NCBI RefSeq assembly: GCF_964199755.1
Contig: NC_133897.1
Span: 164,870,678-164,934,677, forward strand
DNA from: Larus michahellis
Lineage: Eukaryota > Chordata > Aves > Charadriiformes > Laridae
DNA: 64,000 bases
Direction: 5' to 3'
The stretch's first letter is position 1; every line of letters starts with the position of its first letter. The translations under genes and the position numbers were made by a program. Under the pieces are notes generated by a model that was not told the origin of the DNA, did not search any database, and was given only the letters and a program-made list of their open reading frames with translations. Below, piece by piece: positions 55,772-64,000 of this stretch.

Positions 55772-55804
55772 TTTTTTTTTTTTTTTTTGCCTTTTTTTTT
55801 TTTT
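55772..55804. repeat. Twin poly(T) tracts
   Basis: T17, GCC, T13 on the plus strand, i.e. A-runs in a minus-strand transcript. Confidence 0.9.
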
Positions 55805-56465
55805 CTTCTTGAGGTACCTATATAAATATTACCTTCTGCCCAAACTACTAGTTGTTTTGTTAAAAAACTAAAGTCCTTATCGGGAGCCAATTGCAGGGCA
55901 TACCTTATTACCTTATTACCGAGAAAGTGCAACCATGCTGATAATTTATACGCAGCATATTAAAGGATGATTAGGCTTTAGAAAATAGAGCTTCAGTATA
56001 GACCTGATGGAGCGGTTTTTTTATAAAAAACATTTAACAGAGGCGTTTTCCTTCCGTTCGAGTCTCTCTGCAGCAGAAAGCCTTCGGAAACAGCTTTGAC
56101 GTCCTGTCACGATGGAATGTCAGCACTTTTACAATCCCGTATATAGATTATTTTTTTTTCTTTAATATTTAAACTAAATACAATTTTACAGAAAAAAAAA
56201 AAAAAAGATTTCCCCCCCTCTGTATTAGGTACTGGTAAAAAGTCGATTTTTTTTTTGGTTGGTTTGTTGTGTTTTTTTTTTTAACTTCAAAAAATGATAG
56301 CATATCACAACTGAAAAGTTTCCCCAAAGGAATTATTTTTAAGTAAAAAAGGTTCACAGAGTAGAAAAAACTTACAGGCAGTTGTAAACTGTTACGTACA
56401 AAACAGTGGAAGAGTCAATGACGACGTATTCCCTCACCCTCACACATGGATCCCTTCATTCTTTT

Positions 56466-56494
56466 TAATATATATATCTATATATATATACACA
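56466..56494. repeat. (TA)n microsatellite
   Basis: TATATATATC(TA)n running into CACACC. Confidence 0.9.
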
Positions 56495-56711
56495 CCCCCA
56501 AAATTGCATACTAGAGGTGTGTGTCTACGCATGCGTAGCGCGACACACACAGAGACGTGCGTATCTGGGGTCAGGATTATATATTTCCAAAAAAAAAAAA
56601 AATTCTGTCCTGGGTCTTCCTCTTTGCCTAGTTCCGCTGCGATACTGTACGTTTTATGACTTGATACACTGAAAAATAGTTTTAAAATCTGCTAAAACTA
56701 CGTCTTGTGAC

Positions 56712-56736
56712 TTTTTTTTTTTTTTTTTTTTTTTTT
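56712..56736. repeat. T25 homopolymer
   Basis: 25 uninterrupted Ts on the plus strand; encoded A25 in a minus-strand transcript, a likely internal oligo-dT priming site. Confidence 0.95.
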
Positions 56737-57009
56737 ACTTTGTGGCTAAAATTCATTTGCTGTTTTTACTTAAGAGCATTCCATTGTTACGCACTGGGGG
56801 AGGGGGGGAAGAAAAAGAAAAACAAGAAAAACCCCCCCACCACCCAAAGGCACAAAGGATAAAACTCCACCCCGATATTGTTGTCTCTGAACACCAAAGG
56901 CGGAGGGTTCGGTTCGCAGAGCGCCGCCTCCCGCGAGGTCACTCCTCGACAGCGCAGTTTGGTCGCTTTTTGCCAATCTCGTCGACAGCTCGAGTCAATA
57001 GCACCCAAC

Positions 57010-57030
57010 TGTTGGCATGAGGTAGATCCA
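57010..57030 (-). promoter_or_regulatory. let-7 8mer seed match in presumed AGO2 3' UTR
   Basis: Plus TGAGGTAG at 57018-57025 reads CTACCTCA on the minus strand, the perfect let-7 8mer site. Function is inferred only. Confidence 0.4.
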
Positions 57031-57061
57031 AATCGAGAAGAAATACAACAGCAATCATTTT

Positions 57062-57080
57062 AAAAAAAAAAAAAAAAAAA
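57062..57080. repeat. A19 homopolymer
   Basis: 19 uninterrupted As on the plus strand. Confidence 0.95.
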
Positions 57081-58420
57081 GCAAGTCCCCAACATTTTAT
57101 TTGCCTCTATTTAAAATGTTTTAAGGATTAAACGTCAGTCGGGAGAAGTGGAAAAGGATGGCAAAGGACGGCACTACCTGAAGCAAGCACAGAACTCAAG
57201 AACAGCTTTTTTTTCTTTTTTTTTTTTTGCTTTTTGATGTCGATTTAAGTGTTAAATCCTTCAGGCAGAGGTTCCCGAGCAGGGGGGAGGGAGGAGAATA
57301 CGTTCAACCACCACCACAAAGAAAAAGCTGAGATTTGGGAAAGCCGGGTCGGGGCGAGCGGCCAGCGAAAGGCCCGGGCGCCGCGTTGCGCCGGGGAACG
57401 AGGTCAGTCACAGTATAGACATCGTGTAATTAAGTTTCCCTTTGTTTCACAGGTGAGAAAGAAAACTTCCTTTTCTACCAAGTTCAGCTACTCTCATGGA
57501 ACAGTATTTTTGCATCCTCTGAGGGGAAAAAAAAAAACAAAAAAAAACCTGACAAATTTATCATTTTGTTAAGGCTTGATTTAACGCGGCCTCGCCACAC
57601 GGCGCCACGCGCATGTTACACTCCGTCAGCGAGACGCACACGATGGATTTAAACTACGCACCTACGGGACACCGCAGCGGCTGCGCAACACAAAGCGACG
57701 CTCACCATCTACCCCGTGAGTCCTCCAACGCCGCCCGCGCCTTCCAAAGGCACAACCGCGGGGGTTTCCGCGGCTGCCTTTTGCGTCCCAAGGGCTGCTC
57801 CCACCCAAAGCGACGTCGGTTCTCTACCGCGAGCGCCAGAGTTTTAAGTACAGCCGCACCACGCAGGCGCGTCTAGTACCACCTGACACGAGGCCTTTAA
57901 CAGCATCTATTTTCCTTCCCCCCCCCCTTCCCAAAAAAAATTAGCAAACTTTAAACGGTCCTAAAAGCATTTCGCGTCAAGGGAGCTTTTACAATGCGAA
58001 ATTTCTGAATTGAGTTTTAGTTCTTTTTCGGTTGTTTTCTAAAAATAATTAAAAAAAAAAAAATTAAAATTTAAAACCACTAAACCAAAAGATGAAAACC
58101 TTAACAGAGGTCAGCAAAATCTGCAATGTACCAAGATTACAGAAATAATAATAATACTAATAATAATATGGATTTAATCAATACATTCCGGTTTGCGTCT
58201 CCCCCTCCCGAGATGAAGTTCACCCCTTCGCTGCACAGAAACGTGGCAGCAGCTGGAGCTTTACGTGTCGACTGCCCCGAACGGCGAGATTTTTTGGGGA
58301 TTGTACGAACTGCCCAAGTGCTGCGGAAGCCAGTGAGATTGTGCTCGTTATTTCCAGCACAACGCTGCCCGCCTTCTCTTTCATCAACGGGCTATAAACG
58401 GGCCCGCTTTCCTTCCACAA

Positions 58421-58497
58421 ACACGTGTGTGTGTGCACACAGACGGACACACAAACACACACACATATATATTTTTTTTATATATATATATATAAAA
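58421..58497. repeat. Compound (GT)n/(CA)n/(TA)n microsatellite
   Basis: GTGTGTGTGTGCACAC followed by CACACACACATATATA and then T8(AT)n. Confidence 0.9.
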
Positions 58498-61400
58498 TCT
58501 ACTCAACTGTACCAACAAAATACTGAAAAGAAACGGCAACGCTTCAGGACAGCACAGAACTCGGCCAGACACGCTTCCTCATCGCACCTCATTTAAAAGT
58601 TGCTTTTCCAAGCTATCCAATTCTGAAACTCACTCCTCGATGTTTTGCTTTTTGTTATTTTAGTTTTGGTTTAGGTTGGGTCTCCCCTCCCCCCCCCCCC
58701 CGCCCTTTTTCTTTTCTTCCCCCTGCCCCGCACAAACGCCTTGCTTTCCCAACCGGTCTACGAGAGTAATTATTCCTTAAACTTCGTTAAGGGAAAGCCC
58801 CTCCCCGCACCATCTACTCAAATTATCTCTCCTGCCCCAAACCAGGTAATAAAGAAGTGGAAAAAGGCACCGATCTCTTGGTGGGAGACGTTCTGGGGAT
58901 TCCCCAGCCCCAGAACAACTGAAGACCAGCGAAAGATTCAAGTCGGTCAGCCAGTTAGAGACGCGTTATTTGCTTTAAAATAAAATTACAAAAAGTTGTG
59001 ACTTGTAAATGAGATGAGCAGTTTAAGGGCTCGGTCTTGTGAAGTCCCATGAGAAAACGCATCAGGAACAACAAAACGGGGCGATAATACCTTTTTTTTT
59101 TCCCCCCCCTTCCATAGCACAGAAGCAGCGGGATCGGAGCATCTCACCACTTGATGCAGAATGAACTTTGGTGAAATCTAGAAAGAAACTCCTTTGTACA
59201 TTACGTTGACCCGCGACAGATTCGATCCAAACCCACAGCCACGTCGCTGGGACGTTGGGGTGCCCCTAAAGCACAGCCCGGCTTCCAGTCAGATACATGG
59301 CGAGCGAAAACACGCAATTTTCCGTACACTGGCACGAGTGAAGCTTCCTCTGCTCGTGGTTTTAAGAACAGGAGGAGCTGATAAATACAGAATAGAGTCC
59401 ACTTTAAATGTATTTTTTCTCCTCGCGGGAAATCTAACCTAACGAAGCAAACACAAAGCGCACCAGCCAGGGAATTAGGAACTCCCAGGTTTGCTTGCTG
59501 ACCTTTTCACAGCTCACACTTGCCAAGCACATGCAAAAAAAAAAAAAAAAAGCCATAAAACAGACGGGAAAGTTTAAATTTCTATTTCAGGGACAATTCC
59601 TAGGCTTAATCCTGCGTTCGCCAATACCTGTAATCCCTGATGCTGATCAGACAGTCGTTATTCCAGCAGGTATTTTAGCTGTGCTTAAAGAAAGGGGCTT
59701 AAAGAAAGGGGGGGAAACGGCAAAACTAAAGCAGAGGGGTACAACAGCACATCCAAACAGTGGTGGGGTGTGTGTGGGGGGGAAATAATAACAAAAATCT
59801 GTGCACTCCTAAAAGCCACGTAGAAATGAATATGCCCTTTAATACGCATCGGTAATGCAAGTACTTGGCTCTTCAGAACACCATCGCTGGGTTGGCTGGT
59901 TGAAGAGCAGCCACAGGTAGTTTTAAGCTGCATCTGTCCGTCCATTCCACGGACAAAGTTAAAGCAATTGCTCTTTTTGAGGCTGTTTCGACGGGAGGAA
60001 GGGAGTCCCCCAGCCTTCATCTCGTGCCGCGGCTCCACTTTTCTTAGCGCTGCCACATGCAAAACTCCCAAGGTTCGCTCTCGCCAACCTCTCGCGCCTC
60101 CAAACCCGGCCAACGGCCCTGCCCTTGCGCCAGCCCTCTGACAGGGAGGACTAAAACAAGCGCTTAATTAGCGGTTTTGCAAGAAAAACGTATCCCCTCG
60201 CCTCCTTATCTCATTCCCAGGAGGGACGGGGCAGCCGCACAGCGCAGACGGCATTGCTCATCCATAGAGGCACGACAAGCACTGAGCCCAGGGCTCTCTC
60301 CTCCCTTCAGCTTCCCAATGCTCCCGCGGGATTGCAGCGGGAGTCGAGGAAGCGCACGACGATCCCCTCGCCGTTTTAACGAGGATATACGCTCAGGGAG
60401 AGCACAGGGAAACCCCTTCCAGGCCACAGCAACGTCAATAGTGTCTATGGATCCACAATACAAGATGTAGTGAAATATTTTCCGGAAAGCAGCCGTTTAC
60501 TCTCAAGCAAAACCCTGAACTTCACACTTTTGGGGGGAGCTTTCTTCAATTATAACTGAGAACTGAACAAAATCTTCAGGATTTTGCCCCATTCGGTTAT
60601 TAGGGAGCTTATTTACTCACTCCCTCCCCGCTGCTCCGCAAGAATTGGCTTCCAGAAAGTCAGAACTTCAATCCTCTTCTGCCATCAATAAACTTCATTA
60701 GTGTCTACGCCCAAAGATTAAGATAATGAAATTGCAGGTAGCACATAATCCCAGCAAAACTTGCTTCTGAGATGCCAACCTCCGTAGCATAAAGCTCACT
60801 TACTTTTAAATAAAATAAAAAGAATCTCTATCACTGCTATGAAAGCGCCCACCAGCGCGCGGTGCTTAAACAGGCAGCATTTCTGTCTGCAGAGTGGTTA
60901 ATTATAAAACGAGGAAGCTTCTTCGGATCCATTGTAAACAAAACGCAATGCATTAACACAGTTTTCTACAGTTTCATTTCGGGCCATTTAAAGCCCCTTT
61001 AGTCTGCGGGCGCTTATTTCAAGGTTGAGTTACAGCCACGGCTTTGCACATAAACTGCCACTAAAATAGTCACAATCCAAACATATTCAAGGTTGGGGTT
61101 GGTTTTTTGGTGTGGTTTTTTTTGTTCGTTTGTTTTTGGTTTGCCTTTTTTTTTTTTTTTTCCCATTTTAAAGTTCATTATGATCCGAGCAGGGAATATG
61201 GTATTTTCACTGCTACAGTCTCACATCAACTTATCTAAAAAATACGTTAAAAAAATATTCCAACAGCTAATTTTTGCCTCAGACTCAAAATGTATTTCAA
61301 GCACCTTCATGTCATTTCCAGTGAAAGCATGACATTTTCCGGGCAAGAGCTAGAAATAGGAAAACATTTTTTCAATGGAAACAACAGCACACAAACTCGG

Positions 61401-62659
61401 CGAGGGAAGGGACGTGCTACAGAGGGAGTCGCTATCGAGGGACCCTGCACAAAAGCCGACGTGCCATTTTCCTCGCCATTTCCGATACCTTCTTAATACC
61501 TCGCATCGGCACATCTATGCCTCGGGAAGACGGGAGGAGCGAGGAGCAGCCCTCCGAGATCACAGTATGGCACCGCGACTTCTCCAGCAAGAGACAAACC
61601 AATAAAAGGACGGTTCGTTTGGGAGGATTTTGGCTGCTTAGTAGTAGGTTTGCTTTGAAAATGAATTCATCTGCGGAGGAATACAGGAGGTAGCCTTTAA
61701 CTGCATCTGCTTGCTAAAGAGTATTACAAAACCACCTTTTGTAGTGATTTGGCCAAGTCATTACATTCATAGTAACACTTCGGGCAAAGAAACAACACTG
61801 AAAAAGTGACTGAAACACACAAAACGGGATAAAACGGATTACGTGCCACCCCAAGCACAAGCAAAAAAACCCACGCCATATCCTTCGGATTAAAACCATC
61901 TCGGAGGAGCGCATCCTTCCAGTCATTAACCCTCAGAAACAGGAGACGGAACTTGCCGTTTTGCATCCTAACGCTAAAGAGCGGGGCTGGACTTTGGGTC
62001 TCTCCTGTCCCCGAGGGCTAGAGAAGCAAGAGGCAATTACTGCTGGATCGGGGACTGATGGCTTTCTCTACGGGCAGAGAGACAACACTGTTCCTTCGTT
62101 CAGAGCACTAAAACATCCACTGCACTCGACAATCCCACACCCCGCGGAGGGGTAGGGAGCAAGATGCAACAACTCGGGTCCCAAATCCCTATTATTCCAC
62201 TAATTCTGCCACGCAGACCAGTTCTTCTTCATATGACGCGAGAATCCCATGCTGAAAGAAGCAAGGAAAACGCGCGACAGCCTCAGCTGATAGTCAGATA
62301 CTACATTAATGCTATCAGTCACATCTGTCAGCGATATCAAAGATGGGCATTTGAACGCTGCACGGACAACAAGCGCATCGGTAGCTTAAAAGCTGCCTTT
62401 CTGTCCTTATGGTGTGGGAGAAGCGTGCATAGAAGAGAGAAGGAAGAAATATTTTATAAATACGGACGAACCCTAAATATTTCCACTGTAATCAAGCGAC
62501 TGTGCCCTTGGATTCATACTGTAACGCAAACGGAAAGCAGAACAACGTTTAAAACCAAAGCTCGTCTCTCAACACTGTAAAATATGGCAGTATTCCCAAA
62601 AAGAGAAGAAGGAGGAGGAATGGTATCCACAGCATTTCAGTATTTACTACACATCGCGC

Positions 62660-62667
62660 TATTTACA
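62660..62667 (-). promoter_or_regulatory. Pumilio response element candidate
   Basis: Minus-strand TGTAAATA, the optimal UGUANAUA form. Confidence 0.4.
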
Positions 62668-64000
62668 GTATTTTCAAACAGCTACAGCAGATGCAAAGAG
62701 GAAGTCTTACAGTAAAAAGAGAGTTTTAAAAAAAACCAAACAAACAACAATCAGTGCAATTACCTTCTACTTGAAGTTTCTTCTTAGAAAAGACTGCAGG
62801 TATGCTTCAAGAAGCACGTTACCAGATGTAATATAAAAGTAAAAAATGTACTGTCCTGCATTAGAAATTGAGAAAGCCACACTGGCAGGGAAAACACACC
62901 AAAAGAGATGCTACTGTAGGAGAAGGGGACTTAAAAAATAGGAAACTATGTGATTTTATTACACCGGTATCAAGTGTGAAAAATACTGCGTGAGGGCTTT
63001 TTTTACATTCATTTATTTAATGTGTAAAAGATATCTTAAAAAAAAAAAAAAAAAGAAGAAATCCGTTATGGGTTATCAATGCCACCGGCGCTGCCGGATT
63101 ACGTCGAGAGGCAAGTGTGTCCATCTACATCTCCAAAGGTCCCAGTCCTGCATTTCTAGTACATGCAGTTTTGAATAAGCACGACTTGTAGAACCAACCT
63201 GTTCTCACCTCAAAATAGCGACGTTTTCTGCCTCAAAAAGAAACAATCTGCACGTATAGCAAAAAGCCTAGAGCAATCCACTCGATTTGGCTGGGGAGGG
63301 AAGGGAGGGTGCTAACACAGACCTTCCTCCTATCCTTGCTCTCAGTCAAACTCTAGAGATCCAGTGGCATGAGGATGACTGGGGTTTCTACAGGCGGGAT
63401 GCACGCGACCACTGTATTTGAGGAATTTACTGCTGCGGTAAAGAAAACAGCATTGGCAGCGATGCGCAAACCCCTCCAGACCACGATCTTCTCTTTAACA
63501 GAAAACCTTTGTGCACGTACACATATGACTTTAGACAAAAGCTTCAGAAGCCTCCTACCTCGATTAGAAACTTCAGTCTTTTCAGAGTAACCTGGGCACA
63601 CGAATACCTGAAACACCCCCACCTACCCTTCAAAAATTTAAGTTTAAAATCCTTGTGGAAATATTCTCTCTTGCTTTAGTTCTAAAAATAATCTACTGAC
63701 ATCTGAACAGCATTAACTTACGTTAAAAGTGGACAAAGGCTGCCGGAGTTATTGACGGAGTCAGAATTAAAGCTAAACCTTCACAACCTTTTTGCTTTTA
63801 CAATCAGGGAACATTGCCTGGAGGCCTGGATGAAGATCAAAAATATTTGTTATGGGTTTCTTGTTTTAAGCATAAAAGCTTCCCGTAAATCTTCCATGCT
63901 GGCTCCAACGCAACACAACACCTTTCCCTAACGACTCACCCAAAACCTGGCAGATCTAGAAACAAGGAAATTAATACGCCGCAGCTTCTGTAAGACGGAA

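Larger units (their letters stand above)
54690..64000 (-). other. AGO2: Presumed AGO2 3' untranslated region (coding exons lie beyond 64000)
   Basis: Inference. AGO2 (Argonaute 2, the slicer of RNA-induced silencing) follows CHRAC1 in opposite orientation in vertebrates and has a very long 3' UTR. This 9.3-kb stretch begins with overlapping minus-strand AATAAA hexamers at its left edge. It contains essentially no CR1 or LTR insertions, unlike the neighbouring 50-54 kb, and holds many homopolymer and AT/CA tracts, Pumilio-type elements and miRNA seed matches on the minus strand. No open frame resembles an Argonaute (no PIWI C-terminus), so the stop codon must be to the right of the window. The right part could in principle include an intron; an RNA-seq track would settle it. 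Confidence 0.6.

Noticed and set aside
62164-62580. 138-codon plus-strand frame in the presumed AGO2 3' UTR
   Set aside because: No family recognised, ordinary composition, antisense to the inferred transcript and not flanked by splice or promoter signals. A chance frame in a 9-kb stretch is expected.
63353-63622. 89-codon minus-strand frame tested as an AGO2 last exon
   Set aside because: Its translation shows no Argonaute PIWI or C-terminal sequence, so it was not used as evidence for AGO2 coding.

Overview
This is vertebrate nuclear DNA, almost certainly from a bird. Interspersed repeats are nearly all CR1 (chicken repeat 1) LINEs ending in the CR1 3' octamer-like tail (ATTCTATGA), with a few avian endogenous-retrovirus LTR fragments. 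Genes are small exons in long introns, and both gene starts lie in CpG islands. The LTR family at 39.0 kb and 52.0 kb is one I associate with non-galliform birds. Species cannot be named from the sequence alone.

Layout. (1) 1-34.9 kb, minus strand: the 5' part of TRAPPC9 (NIBP, a TRAPPII vesicle-tethering subunit). Eight coding exons (33539 down to 3864) splice in phase to about 498 codons, and the rest of the gene lies beyond position 1. A non-coding first exon is inferred in a CpG island at 34.5-35.0 kb. (2) 35.0-45.5 kb: intergenic, rich in CR1 and LTR fragments, including a nested CR1 pair at 44.6-45.4 kb. (3) 45.9-49.7 kb, plus strand: the complete CHRAC1 gene (three coding exons, 135 aa, histone-fold subunit of CHRAC), with a CpG-island promoter, 3' UTR and poly(A) signal. 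(4) 49.7-54.7 kb: intergenic, with an LTR, a CR1 and unique DNA. (5) 54.7-64 kb: almost free of interspersed repeats, with a good minus-strand poly(A) signal at its left edge. I infer this is the long 3' UTR of AGO2 on the minus strand, because TRAPPC9-CHRAC1-AGO2 is the known vertebrate gene order. No AGO2 coding exon is visible, so this call rests on synteny and sequence character.

The three genes share conserved synteny but not a pathway: TRAPPC9 acts in Golgi/endosome trafficking and NF-kB signalling, CHRAC1 in chromatin remodelling, and AGO2 in small-RNA silencing. TRAPPC9 and CHRAC1 are transcribed away from each other from CpG islands 11 kb apart. CHRAC1 and the inferred AGO2 converge.

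I found no novel multigene system. The more interesting points are regulatory or structural: a ZNF143/THAP11-type motif trio and a TISU/YY1 start codon in CHRAC1, a tiny uORF overlapping the TRAPPC9 start codon, a 27-bp TRAPPC9 microexon, an LTR core promoter aimed at TRAPPC9, an RT-deleted CR1 that keeps endonuclease sequence, nested CR1s, and clustered miRNA-seed, Pumilio and G-quadruplex candidates in the presumed AGO2 3' UTR.
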